Below, one piece after another: positions 53,329-61,573 of a DNA stretch of 64,000 nucleotides; the stretch's first letter is position 1; each line of letters starts with the position of its first letter. The stretch is taken from assembly GCF_009755605.1 (NCBI RefSeq), contig NZ_WPNZ01000028.1:1-64000 (forward strand), read 5' to 3'. The notes beneath the pieces were generated by a model. The model did no database searches. It was not told the DNA's origin and was given only the letters and a program-made list of their open reading frames with translations. This DNA comes from Streptomyces typhae (GTDB taxonomy: Bacteria; Actinomycetota; Actinomycetes; Streptomycetales; Streptomycetaceae). Both the position numbers and the translations under genes were made by a program.

Positions 53329-53362
53329 GGCGGGGGCCGCGCTCGTGGCGCGCTCCCCCGCC
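53329..53362 (-). terminator. Hairpin between rpsB and tsf (possible attenuator)
   Basis: GGCGGGGG and a CCCCCGCC-type arm enclose an inner CGCGC/GCGCG pair. Its position between two co-transcribed translation genes fits partial termination or RNA processing. Confidence 0.5.
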
Positions 53363-53438
53363 GTCAGCAGCCGGTGCTCGGACAGCCGCCGCCCGACGCG
53401 GGCGGTGTGGCCGCCCGGTCGCGCGGCCGGTGCCGAAA

Positions 53439-54356
53439 TCAGGCCTGCTCGGTCTCCGCGGCCGGAGCCTCGGCGGCCGGGGCCTCCTCGGCGGCCGGGG
53501 CCTCGGCCGGAGCCTCGGCGGCGGCGGCCGGCTTCTCGTCGGCCTTCGGGGCCTCGGCGGCGTCGCCGTCGGCCTTCTTCTCGCCCTCGAGCAGGTCGCG
53601 CTCCCACTCGGCCAGCGGCTCGCCCTGGGCCTTCTCGCCCGGCTTCGAGTCACCGGTGGCGACGCCGGAACGGGCGATGAGGCCCTCGGCGACGGCGTCG
53701 GCGATCACGCGGGTGAGCAGGGTGACGGAGCGGATCGCGTCGTCGTTGCCCGGGATCTTGTAGTCGACCTCGTCGGGGTCGCAGTTGGTGTCGAGGATGG
53801 CGACGACCGGGATGTTGAGCTTCCGGGCCTCGCCGACCGCGATGTGCTCCTTCTTGGTGTCCACGATCCAGACGGCGCTGGGCACCTTCTGCATCTCGCG
53901 GATACCACCGAGGGTCTTCTCCAGCTTGGCCTTCTCGCGCGAGAGCACGAGAAGCTCCTTCTTGGTGAGACCCGAAGCGGCGACGTCCTCGAAGTCGATC
54001 TGCTCGAGCTCCTTGAGGCGCTGCAGACGCTTGTAGACGGTCGAGAAGTTGGTGAGCATGCCGCCCAGCCAGCGCTGGTTCACGTAGGGCATGCCGACGC
54101 GGGTGGCCTGCTCGGCGATGGCCTCCTGCGCCTGCTTCTTCGTGCCGACGAACATGACCGTGCCGCCGTGGGCGACGGTCTCCTTGACGAACTCGTAGGC
54201 GCGGTCGATGTACGACAGCGACTGGAGAAGGTCGATGATGTAGATGCCGTTGCGCTCCGTGAAGATGAAGCGCTTCATCTTCGGGTTCCAACGGCGGGTC
54301 TGGTGACCGAAGTGGACGCCGCTTTCCAGCAGCTCCCGCATCGTGACGACGGCCAT
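53439..54356 (-). CDS. rpsB: 30S ribosomal protein S2
   Basis: 305 residues, starts MAVVTMRELLESGVHFGHQ, preceded by AAGGAG. Conserved S2 blocks: RRWNPKMKRFIFTERNGIYI, MFVGTKKQAQEAI, RWLGGMLTNFSTV and PVVAILDTNCDPD. The last 50 residues are a low-complexity Ala/Glu/Pro tail, longer than E. coli S2 but usual in actinobacteria. First gene of the rpsB-tsf-pyrH-frr-cdsA cluster. Confidence 0.98.
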   Translation of the reverse strand: MAVVTMRELLESGVHFGHQTRRWNPKMKRFIFTERNGIYIIDLLQSLSYIDRAYEFVKETVAHGGTVMFVGTKKQAQEAIAEQATRVGMPYVNQRWLGGMLTNFSTVYKRLQRLKELEQIDFEDVAASGLTKKELLVLSREKAKLEKTLGGIREMQKVPSAVWIVDTKKEHIAVGEARKLNIPVVAILDTNCDPDEVDYKIPGNDDAIRSVTLLTRVIADAVAEGLIARSGVATGDSKPGEKAQGEPLAEWERDLLEGEKKADGDAAEAPKADEKPAAAAEAPAEAPAAEEAPAAEAPAAETEQA

Positions 54357-54719
54357 GGCCGTACTCCTTGAGTTTTCTCGGTTGTGTCCTGACGCCCGGC
54401 ACGCGCCGTGCCACGTACTCGCGTACGGGACCGAAAGGCGCTGACACCGTCGGCTGCGAAAGCCCGATGTCGGGGCGTGCGAAGTCGACCCGGTGACCCG
54501 GATCGCCACATGAAGTGTACGGGACCCGCGAGGTGCCGGGTGACGCCGCTGTCCACAACCGGCTGGTAGTCCACAGTTCCCGGCCATGATCCCCGCGAGG
54601 GGGCCGGGGGGCGGGAGCGTTCTCGCATGACGTGTGAACGGGATTTTCGCGTGCTTAGAGTTCTTCGAGTTCTTCGAGTTCCCCAGGTGCAGAGCGTGCT
54701 GCGTGCCGGTGCCGGCGGT

Positions 54720-55409
54720 ATGGCGTGGGTGACGCTGTGGAGGGCCGTGGTCCTGGCTTTGGTCCTGGTCATGGCCCTGGCCCTGGCTCTGGGCTGTGTG
54801 GCCGTGGGGGCGGCGGGGGTGGGGTCGCGCGGGGGTGCTGCGGAGCCCGTGCCCGACGCCCGCGGTGCACCCGGTGCGGCCGCCGCACCCGATGCCTCTG
54901 GTGCGCCCGGTGCGGTCGCCGCACCCGATGCTTCGGGTGTGGTCGGTGCGACCGGTGCGGTTCCGGTCGTCGGGGGCGCATGGCCCGTGGGGGCGCGTCC
55001 ATGGGTGGTACGGGGGTGGGAGCCGCCGGCGACGGGGTACGGGGCGGGGCACCGGGGTGTGGACCTGGCAGCGCCTCCCGGGTCACCGGTCCGCGCGGCG
55101 GCCGCGGGCCGGGTGTCCTTCGCGGGGCGGGTGGCGGGGCGCGGGGTGGTCTCGGTGGAGCTGTCGCGGACGGGGGACCCGCCCCTGCGTACGACCTACG
55201 AGCCGGTGCGGGCCACGGTCACCGAGGGTGACCGCGTGGCGACGGGCGAGCCCCTCGGCACACTCGAACCGGCGGCCCGCTTCCACTGCCCCACGGCATG
55301 CCTGCACTGGGGCCTCCTGCGCCGGCACACCTACCTCGACCCCCTGACCCTGCTGCCCCCACACCTACTGGGCGGGACCCCACCCCGCCTGCTGCCGGTG
55401 ACCGCCTGA
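54720..55409 (+). CDS. M23-family (LytM-like) peptidase, secreted or membrane-anchored
   Basis: 229 residues from ATG at 54720. The frame is open from 54627, but that part is made of CTTCGAGTT repeats and is unlikely to be translated. A hydrophobic helix (AVVLALVLVMALALALGC) serves as signal or anchor; the Cys at its end could be lipidated. A Gly/Ala/Pro-rich linker with two near-identical AAPDASG repeats leads to the M23 domain: GHRGVDLAAPPGSPV (zinc His and Asp) and CPTACLHWGLLR. In the last motif, normally H-x-H, the first His (catalytic) is Cys. Probably acts on, or regulates, peptidoglycan cleavage. Confidence 0.8.
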   Translation: MAWVTLWRAVVLALVLVMALALALGCVAVGAAGVGSRGGAAEPVPDARGAPGAAAAPDASGAPGAVAAPDASGVVGATGAVPVVGGAWPVGARPWVVRGWEPPATGYGAGHRGVDLAAPPGSPVRAAAAGRVSFAGRVAGRGVVSVELSRTGDPPLRTTYEPVRATVTEGDRVATGEPLGTLEPAARFHCPTACLHWGLLRRHTYLDPLTLLPPHLLGGTPPRLLPVTA

Positions 55410-55508
55410 CACCTCTCGCCGGGACACGCTCGCGCACACCGCTGCCCCCGACACGACCGCACCCGCAGCCCCGGCTGCGCCTGTCGCGTACGACCGCACG
55501 GCCGCCGC

Positions 55509-55551
55509 GCTGTGGGCATTCGTACCGCAAGGCTGCACGGGTGGGCACAGC
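55509..55551. repeat. Dispersed hairpin repeat, copy 2 (convergent gene end)
   Basis: GCTGTGGGCA...CGGGTGGGCACAGC, matching the outer parts of the element at 43266-43310; the inner stem differs (CGTACCGCAAGGCTG). Located between the convergent M23 and TetR genes. Confidence 0.75.
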
Positions 55552-55612
55552 ACCCCGGTTCCGGCCCCCCCGAACGCCGACGCCAGGGAAAGCGCCCCTC
55601 CTGGCACAGGCC

Positions 55613-56194
55613 CTAGCCCCGCACGCCCCGCAGCGCCATGGCCACGGCCGCTTCGGTGATCGCCTCGGGCTCCTCGGCCACGCCGAGCTCGATCCGCCGC
55701 ACGGCGGCGTCCACGATCCCCTGCAGCAGCATCGCGGCCATCCGCGGCTCCTGATGCCCCAGCGCGCCGAGCGCCTCCACGATCATGGCCACGAGCCCGC
55801 CGTGCGCCGCCCGGATCTTCTCCCGGGCCCCCGCGTCCAGCTCACTGGCCGAGATCGCCACCACGGCCCGGTGCCGTCGGTCCCCGACGAGCGCGAGCTG
55901 CCGCCGCACATACGCCTCGACCTGCTTCTCCGGCGACTCCGCCGCCTCCATCGCCGCGGAGACCTCCGCCGCCCAGACGGGGAAGTCCACCTCGCAGAGC
56001 TCTTCGACGACGGCCGCACGCGAACGGAAGTACTCGTAGACGGACGAGCGCGCGAGCCCCGTGCGCTCGGCGAGCGCCGGGAAGGTCAACGCCTCCGTAC
56101 CGCCTTCGGACAGCAGGGACCGCGCTGCGTCCAGCAGGGCGCCGCGCTGCATCGACCGGTGCTCGGCCACAGAGGCCGCTCGAATCCTTGGCAC
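55613..56194 (-). CDS. TetR-family transcriptional regulator
   Basis: 193 residues from GTG at 56194; GGGAGG is too close to this GTG, so a slightly later start is possible. Helix-turn-helix: ALLDAARSLLSEGG, LTFPALAERTGLARSSVYEYF. The ligand domain contains VEAYVRRQLALVGDRRHRAVVAISASELD (shown in part: QLALVGDRRHRAVV). Adjacent to whiG in the same direction, but 154 bases downstream of it, so it is probably a separate unit. The target is not evident from the context. Confidence 0.88.
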   Translation of the reverse strand: MPRIRAASVAEHRSMQRGALLDAARSLLSEGGTEALTFPALAERTGLARSSVYEYFRSRAAVVEELCEVDFPVWAAEVSAAMEAAESPEKQVEAYVRRQLALVGDRRHRAVVAISASELDAGAREKIRAAHGGLVAMIVEALGALGHQEPRMAAMLLQGIVDAAVRRIELGVAEEPEAITEAAVAMALRGVRG

Positions 56195-56348
56195 CCTCCC
56201 ACTTTACGGACGCGGCGCCCACCACGGGAGTCCGCCAAGCGGGGACTCCTCCCGTCAGCGGGTGTACCGGCGCACGGGCGCACGCGGTCCGCTCCCCGAC
56301 CGAGCCGAACACCAGCCCCGCCCCGGCCCACCGCTCACCGCCCACCGC

Positions 56349-57188
56349 TCACCGCCCGAAACTGGCCAACTTCGCCCGCAACTGCAGCACCGATTTGGTG
56401 TGGATCTGACTCACCCGGCTCTCCGTGACACCGAGCACATTGCCGATCTCGGCGAGCGTGAGCCCCTCGTAGTAGTACAGCGTGACGACGGTCTTCTCGC
56501 GTTCGGGCAGCGTGTTGATGGCCCGCGCGAGGAGTCGCCGCAGCTCACGGTCCTCGGCGACCTCGACGGGGTTGTCGGCCGCGGTGTCCTCGAGGGTGTC
56601 CATCAGGCTCAGCCGGTCGCCCTCGCTGCCGACGTGCAGCAGCTCCTCCAGGGCGACGACGTTCGCCAGGGACAACTGGCTGAATACCGCGTGCAGTTCC
56701 TCCACGGCGATACCCATCTCCGCGGCCACCTCCCCCTCGGAGGGAGTGCGCCGCAGCCGTGCCTCCAGGGTGGCGTAGGCCCGCTCCACGTTCCGCGCCT
56801 TCTGCCGCACGGACCTCGGGATCCAGTCCAGCGCCCGCAGCTCGTCGATCATCGCGCCCCGGATCCGCGTGATCGCGTAGGTCTCGAACTTGATCGACCG
56901 CTCGATGTCGAACTTCTCGATCGCGTCGATGAGCCCGAAGACCCCGGAGGAGACGAAGTCCGCCTGCTCGACATTGGGCGGCAGGCCCACGCTCACCCGC
57001 CCCGCCACATACTTCACCAGCGGCGAGTAGTGCAGAATCAGCTGCTCGCGCAGCCGTCCGTCGCCCGTCGTCTTGTACGACCGCCACAGCTCGTCAAGCG
57101 ACGTGGGAGCGGGTGGCCGCTCCCGCTCGCCGCTTCGGGCGGCTGGGGGGACCGCCGCCCGGTCGGACCCTGACGTGTGCTGGGGCAT
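56349..57188 (-). CDS. whiG: RNA polymerase sigma factor WhiG
   Basis: 279-residue FliA-type sigma factor that in Streptomyces commits aerial hyphae to sporulation. Region 2: LILHYSPLVKYVAGRV, FVSSGVFGLIDAIEKFD, FETYAITRIRGAMIDELR. Region 3 begins WIPRSVRQKARNVERA. Region 4: LPEREKTVVTLYYYEGLTLAEI and GVTESRVSQIHTKSV. In studied species it is held by the anti-sigma RsiG with c-di-GMP. ATG or GTG near 57188 begins MPQHTSGSD. It stands alone between a TetR gene and dprA, with a relatively AT-rich upstream region. Confidence 0.96.
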   Translation of the reverse strand: MPQHTSGSDRAAVPPAARSGERERPPAPTSLDELWRSYKTTGDGRLREQLILHYSPLVKYVAGRVSVGLPPNVEQADFVSSGVFGLIDAIEKFDIERSIKFETYAITRIRGAMIDELRALDWIPRSVRQKARNVERAYATLEARLRRTPSEGEVAAEMGIAVEELHAVFSQLSLANVVALEELLHVGSEGDRLSLMDTLEDTAADNPVEVAEDRELRRLLARAINTLPEREKTVVTLYYYEGLTLAEIGNVLGVTESRVSQIHTKSVLQLRAKLASFGR

Positions 57189-57490
57189 GCGTCGCCTTGA
57201 GCCGTTCTGCCGTGAACATGGGAAAGTTATCGGAACCCGGTGCTGTGGTGATTTTGCGTGATGTGAATGAGGTTGTCCGTCTGATTGCCTGTCTGCACCG
57301 GATTCGTTGTGAGCGTAGCGTGACTGCTGCGTCGCAGTGTGCGAAGAGTATGGGATCGCGCGTACGCAGATACGTTCCGCTTGACGCCCTCGGGACGATC
57401 CGCCGTCGCTCTGTGTGATCGTCCGGGCGCGTCAACTCCTCTTTTTCCCAAGGGCTTCGGCGTGTCATCCGTCCGGCGCAACACGCACCG
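57189..57490. other. AT-richer gene-free interval upstream of whiG
   Basis: About 300 bases between whiG and the dprA stop, clearly lower in GC than the surroundings. It must hold the whiG promoter, but I see no convincing -10/-35 pair. A 66-codon plus-strand frame from 57218 is not considered a gene. Confidence 0.6.
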
Positions 57491-58990
57491 TCACCGCCCA
57501 CCCCCGTCCCGAAAGACCGAGGGAAGTGTCTGGCGTGTCAACTGCCAGCCGTCGCCCTGTCGTTCGACGAACCCGAGTGAGCGAAGTTCGTACAGCCGGA
57601 CGACCGCGTCGTCCGCGCTGGTCCCCGCGCTCAGCGCGATGTCCCGCACCGCCGCGCTCCCTCGCGCGGGCAGCGCCGCCAGCACCTCCGCCGCTCCAGG
57701 TTCGAGCAGGTCACGCGGCACGACCGGACCGCACCGCCGGGGCGCCACGTCCCCCATGTCCCCCACCAGCTCCACGACTTCGGCGGCATCGCTCACCAGC
57801 ACCGCGTCCCCGCGCAGCAGTTCGTGCACCCCGGCCGAGAGGCCGCTGGTGGCCGGGCCGGGTACTCCCATCGTGTACCTCCCGAGGTCCTGTGCACAGC
57901 GGGCGGTGACCAGCGCGCCGCTGCGGTGGGCGGCCTCCACGACGACCGTGCCCCGGGTGAGCGCGGCGATCACCCTGTTCCTGAGGATGAATCTGCTCGG
58001 CGTCGGGTGATCGCCCGGCGGCAACTCCCCCACGACAAGTCCCTGTTCAGCGATCCGCCCGATCAGTTGTGCGTGCCCCCGGGGGTAGGGCCGGTCCACC
58101 CCGCACGCAAGGACCGCCACCGTGGCGCCGCCCGCGCCGAGAGCACCACGGTGCGCGCCGCCGTCCACGCCGTACGCGCCACCGGACACCACGACCCACC
58201 CGCGCTCGGCAAGTCCCGCGCCCAGGTCCGCCGCCATGTGCGCCCCGTAGTCCGTGCAGGCACGCGCCCCCACGACCGCCACCGACCGCAGCGCCCACAT
58301 CCGCAGGGACGGCCTGCCCCGCACCCACAGGCCCACGGGCCGCGCGTCCCCCAGGTCGTCCAGCTGCGCGGGCCACTCGGTGTCCCCGGGCGCCACGAAC
58401 CGCGCCCCGGCCGCCGCGGCCGTCTCCAGGTCCCGCTCCACCCGCAGCCGCCCGGCCCGCGCCCTCAGCCCCGCCCACCGCTGCGCCGAAACCCCCGGCA
58501 GCCGCCCACCACGCCCCGCACCTTTCGCCCCGCCCTTGCCCCTGCCTCTGCCCACTCCCCCGGCACCCGCCTCCCTCCCGTCCTCAGCCTCTATCCCTTC
58601 TAGCCGCCCTATCCGCCCTACGGCTCCTACAGCCCCTGAGGCCCCGTCGCCCCACACACCCCCCACATCGCTCTCAGCCCACGCGCCCTCCCGCTTTCCC
58701 TCGATGTCCCCCTCGTCGTCCGTCTCGACGTCCCTCTCGGCGTCCGTCTCGGCATCCCCCTCGACCAGCCGCCGCAGCACCTCGACGGCCCCCCACTCCC
58801 GCAGCCACCGCCCGCCCACGGCGTCCCCCGGCTCCAGCACGCGGGTCAGCGCGGCACGGGCCAGCCGCTCCTCGTCGCCAGGAGGGGACGGGACCGGGGC
58901 ACCGCCCTCGCACCCGGGGTCGCCCCCGAGCCCAGCCCCAAGCCCGCCTCCACCGCCGAGCGCACTGCCGTACTCGTCCCTCTCCCTCAC
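57491..58990 (-). CDS. dprA: DNA-processing protein DprA with low-complexity insertion
   Basis: Binds single-stranded DNA and loads RecA in transformation; also kept in non-competent bacteria. 499 residues from GTG at 58990, overlapping the yifB-type stop by four bases. The N-terminal helical part contains ARAALTRVLEPGD. Residues 77-163 are an acidic then Gly-rich insertion including five E-x-D-x tetrapeptides. The Rossmann core then follows: SVAVVGARACTDYG, VVSGGAYGVDGGAHRGAL and ILRNRVIAALTRGTVVVEA. A C-terminal winged-helix-like end closes the chain. About 100 residues longer than usual. Confidence 0.93.
   Translation of the reverse strand: MRERDEYGSALGGGGGLGAGLGGDPGCEGGAPVPSPPGDEERLARAALTRVLEPGDAVGGRWLREWGAVEVLRRLVEGDAETDAERDVETDDEGDIEGKREGAWAESDVGGVWGDGASGAVGAVGRIGRLEGIEAEDGREAGAGGVGRGRGKGGAKGAGRGGRLPGVSAQRWAGLRARAGRLRVERDLETAAAAGARFVAPGDTEWPAQLDDLGDARPVGLWVRGRPSLRMWALRSVAVVGARACTDYGAHMAADLGAGLAERGWVVVSGGAYGVDGGAHRGALGAGGATVAVLACGVDRPYPRGHAQLIGRIAEQGLVVGELPPGDHPTPSRFILRNRVIAALTRGTVVVEAAHRSGALVTARCAQDLGRYTMGVPGPATSGLSAGVHELLRGDAVLVSDAAEVVELVGDMGDVAPRRCGPVVPRDLLEPGAAEVLAALPARGSAAVRDIALSAGTSADDAVVRLYELRSLGFVERQGDGWQLTRQTLPSVFRDGGGR
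58703..58762. repeat. Five 12-bp tandem repeats inside dprA
   Basis: Plus-strand units GATGTCCCCCTC, GTCGTCCGTCTC, GACGTCCCTCTC, GGCGTCCGTCTC and GGCATCCCCCTC. In frame they encode EGDA-ETDA-ERDV-ETDD-EGDI at residues 77-96 of DprA. Confidence 0.9.
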
Positions 58991-60612
58991 GGCCGCACCC
59001 CCACCACCATCGGCACCCCGCGCGGCACCCCCGTGCGCAGTTGCAGGGCGAGGGCCACATCCCCGGCGTCGGGGCGGTCGTGGCCCGTCAGGTCCGCCAC
59101 GGTCCACGCCACCCGCAGCACACGGTCGAGGCCGCGTGCGGTGAGGACGCCACGCTCCAGGCTGTGTTCGGCCTCGGCCATGGCGCCGGGGACCGCCTGC
59201 CACCGGCTCCGCAGCTCGTGGCCCGGCACCTCGCTGTTGGTGCGCCATGGTGTGTCCGTGAGACGGGTGACCGCGCGCTCGCGGGCGGCGCGCACCCGGT
59301 CGGCCACGACCTGTGTGGACTCGCCGCGCGCCCCGTCGGCCGTCAGTTCGGAGCGGGTGACCGGCTCCACCTCCACCCGCAGGTCGACCCGGTCCAGAAG
59401 GGGCCCGGAGAGCCGGGACTGATAGCGGCGGATGCTGTTGGGCGAGCAGTCGCAGTGGTCACCGACCACGCTGAAGCGGCCGCACGGGCAGGGGTTCGCG
59501 GCGAGGAGCATCAGGAACTGCGAGGGCAGCCGCACCACTCCGGCGCTGCGGGCGATCACGACGTACCCCGACTCCAGCGGCTGGCGCAGGGCGTCCAGGG
59601 CATGGCTGCCGAACTCCGGCGCCTCGTCGATGAAGAGCACTCCGCGGTGGGCGAGGGAGACCGCACCAGGACGGGCGATCCCCTTGCCGCCGCCCACCAG
59701 CGACTGCATGGTCGCCGAGTGGTGCGGCGCGCAGAACGGGGGGACGTCCACCAGCGGCTTGCCCGGCGGCAGGATGCCCGCGACCGAGTGGACGGCGGTG
59801 ACCTCCAGGGACTCCGCCCGGGAGAGGCGGGGCATGATGGTCGGCATCCGCTCGGCGAGCATGGTCTTGCCCGCGCCCGGCGGGCCCTGCAAAAACACGT
59901 GGTGCCCGCCGGCGGCGGCGACCTCCATCGCCGTCCGCGCGGACACCTGGCCGACCACGTCCGCGAAGTCGTGCCGCTGGTCGTGGGCGGCGGCGCCGAA
60001 ACCGGCGATGCCGCTGCCGAACGCCGCGCCGGGCAGGTTCAGGCCCGCCATCAGGGGGTCCGGGCGCCCGGAGTCGTCGGGGGACTCGTCGGGGACGGGC
60101 TCGTCGGTGAGGACGGCGATCAGCTGACGGAGGCTGCGCACTCCGAGGACGGAGACCCCGGGCACCAGCGCGGCCTCCGCCGCCGTGCACTCCGGGACGA
60201 CCACCTGTTCATAGCCCGCGTCCGCCGCCGCGAGGACAGCGGGCAGCACGCCCCGCACCGGCCGCACCCGGCCGTCGAGCCCCAGTTCGCCGATCATCAC
60301 GACGTCGGCCAGGACACGGGGGTCGATCCGCTCCGCCGCCCCGAGGACGGCGCAGGCCACGGCCAGGTCGAAGCCGCTGCCTCCCTTCGGCACGGATGCG
60401 GGGCTCAGCCCTACCGTGAGCTTCTTCTGCGGCCACTCCCCACCGGAGTTGACCACCGCGGCCCGGACCCGGTCCCGGCTCTCCGTGAGGCTCTTGTCGG
60501 GCAGCCCCACCAGCGTGAACGCCGCGACACCTGGCTCCAGGTCGGCCTGGACCTCGACGACGACGCCTTCGACGCCCACCAGGGCCACGGAGCACGTGCG
60601 CGCGAACCCCAT
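58987..60612 (-). CDS. YifB/ComM-family AAA+ ATPase (Mg-chelatase-like)
   Basis: 541 residues from ATG at 60612, overlapping the YraN gene stop. The N-terminal Lon-like/ChlI domain contains TLVGLPDKSLTESRDRVRAA and KLTVGLSPASVPKGGSGFDLAVA (shown in parts). The AAA+ module has Walker A QGPPGAGKTML and Walker B GVLFIDEAPEF, plus a Cys cluster NPCPCG...CDCSPN. ComM homologues are branch-migration helicases used in recombination of transforming DNA. The yraN-yifB-dprA order is conserved in actinobacteria and fits a DNA-recombination role. Confidence 0.93.
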   Translation of the reverse strand: MGFARTCSVALVGVEGVVVEVQADLEPGVAAFTLVGLPDKSLTESRDRVRAAVVNSGGEWPQKKLTVGLSPASVPKGGSGFDLAVACAVLGAAERIDPRVLADVVMIGELGLDGRVRPVRGVLPAVLAAADAGYEQVVVPECTAAEAALVPGVSVLGVRSLRQLIAVLTDEPVPDESPDDSGRPDPLMAGLNLPGAAFGSGIAGFGAAAHDQRHDFADVVGQVSARTAMEVAAAGGHHVFLQGPPGAGKTMLAERMPTIMPRLSRAESLEVTAVHSVAGILPPGKPLVDVPPFCAPHHSATMQSLVGGGKGIARPGAVSLAHRGVLFIDEAPEFGSHALDALRQPLESGYVVIARSAGVVRLPSQFLMLLAANPCPCGRFSVVGDHCDCSPNSIRRYQSRLSGPLLDRVDLRVEVEPVTRSELTADGARGESTQVVADRVRAARERAVTRLTDTPWRTNSEVPGHELRSRWQAVPGAMAEAEHSLERGVLTARGLDRVLRVAWTVADLTGHDRPDAGDVALALQLRTGVPRGVPMVVGVRP

Positions 60613-60974
60613 CACGCCACCCCCCGGGCGTGCTCCACCACGGGGGCGCCCCGCTCGGGCACGACGACGCCCACCAGATCGATGCGCACCCCGCCCGGCG
60701 GTGCTCCGCCGTGCTCCTGGAGCCAGCGTTCCGCGAGGCCGCGCAGCCGTTGGGCCTTGGCGGCCGTCACCGCCGCCATCGGATGCTGGAACGAGGCCTG
60801 CCTGCGGGTCTTCACCTCGCAGACGACCAAGGCGTCGCCGTCGCGGGCGACGATGTCGATCTCGCCCGCGCGGCCGCCGCGCCAGTTGCGGTCCAGGACC
60901 GTCATCCCGGCCTCCGCCAGCCGCCGCGCGGCCAGTTCCTCGCCGTACCTGCCGAGTGCACCCTGTGCGTTCAT
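60612..60974 (-). CDS. YraN-family putative endonuclease (UPF0102)
   Basis: 120 residues from ATG at 60974, behind GGAGG. Restriction-endonuclease-like fold: GRYGEELAARRLAEAG, ILDRNWR-type strand (VLDRNWRGGRAGEID), then DIVARDGDALVVCEVKTRR with the E-x-K pair of the nuclease site. Function unproven in the family; linked by position with yifB and dprA. Its stop overlaps the start of the AAA+ gene. Confidence 0.92.
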   Translation of the reverse strand: MNAQGALGRYGEELAARRLAEAGMTVLDRNWRGGRAGEIDIVARDGDALVVCEVKTRRQASFQHPMAAVTAAKAQRLRGLAERWLQEHGGAPPGGVRIDLVGVVVPERGAPVVEHARGVA

Positions 60975-61060
60975 GTCGGCACCACCTCCGACACTCACGG
61001 TCGGACAGTGGCGCCGCGCTGTGGGATCTTGGTGCACTACTCGCGGGTTGTGGACAACTC

Positions 61061-61139
61061 CGTCCCCCGGGCGAGGGACAACGACCGCGTCCTCCGAGCG
61101 AGGAACGCGACCGCGTCCCCCGGGCGAGGAACACGACCG
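61061..61139. repeat. Three tandem copies of a 26-27-bp unit
   Basis: Units at 61061-61087, 61088-61113 and 61114-61139 begin CGTCCCCCGGGCGAGG or CGTCCTCCGAGCGAGG and end CGACCG. They lie in the 235-base gap between the DUF2469 gene and yraN. Confidence 0.9.
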
Positions 61140-61209
61140 CAGCCGAGCGCGGCTCGGAAACCCGGCGGGGCGCCAGCCCCGCTCAGCCATCCGGCGGCTC
61201 AGGCCCGGC

Positions 61210-61518
61210 TCAGCCGCCCGGCAGCTCCAGATCGCTCTTGTTGAGCTCCTCGATATTCACGTCCTTGAACGTGAGTACACGCACCTGCTTGACGAACCGG
61301 GCCGGTCGGTACATGTCCCACACCCAGGCGTCGGCCATGGAGACCTCGAAGAACACCTCACCCTGGACCGAGTGCACCTGCATCTCGTAGTCATTGGTGA
61401 GATAGAAGCGCCGTTCGGTCTCGATCACGTACTTGAACAGCCCGACGACGTCGCGGTACTCCCGGTAGAGCTTCAGCTCCATCTCGGTCTCGTACTTCTC
61501 GAGGTCCTCGGCGCTCAT
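61210..61518 (-). CDS. DUF2469 family protein
   Basis: 102-residue, acidic actinobacterial protein of unknown function, starting MSAEDLEKYETEMELKLYRE in outline and containing YRDVVGLFKYVIETERRF, ADAWVWDMYRPARFVKQV and FKDVNIEELNK. Very strongly conserved among actinobacteria and always near rplS/lepB/yraN-type genes. No signal peptide or catalytic motif is visible. ATG at 61518. Confidence 0.92.
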   Translation of the reverse strand: MSAEDLEKYETEMELKLYREYRDVVGLFKYVIETERRFYLTNDYEMQVHSVQGEVFFEVSMADAWVWDMYRPARFVKQVRVLTFKDVNIEELNKSDLELPGG

Positions 61519-61573
61519 GGCATGTTCCCCTTCAGCCGTGCGTCCCCCTATTGTGCGCCAGCCCCGGGGGCCC

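Noticed and set aside
57218..57418. 66-codon plus-strand frame upstream of whiG with a TTA codon (possible bldA target)
   Set aside because: Codon third positions are not GC-biased, there is no ribosome site, and no family is recognisable. The interval is better explained as the whiG promoter region.
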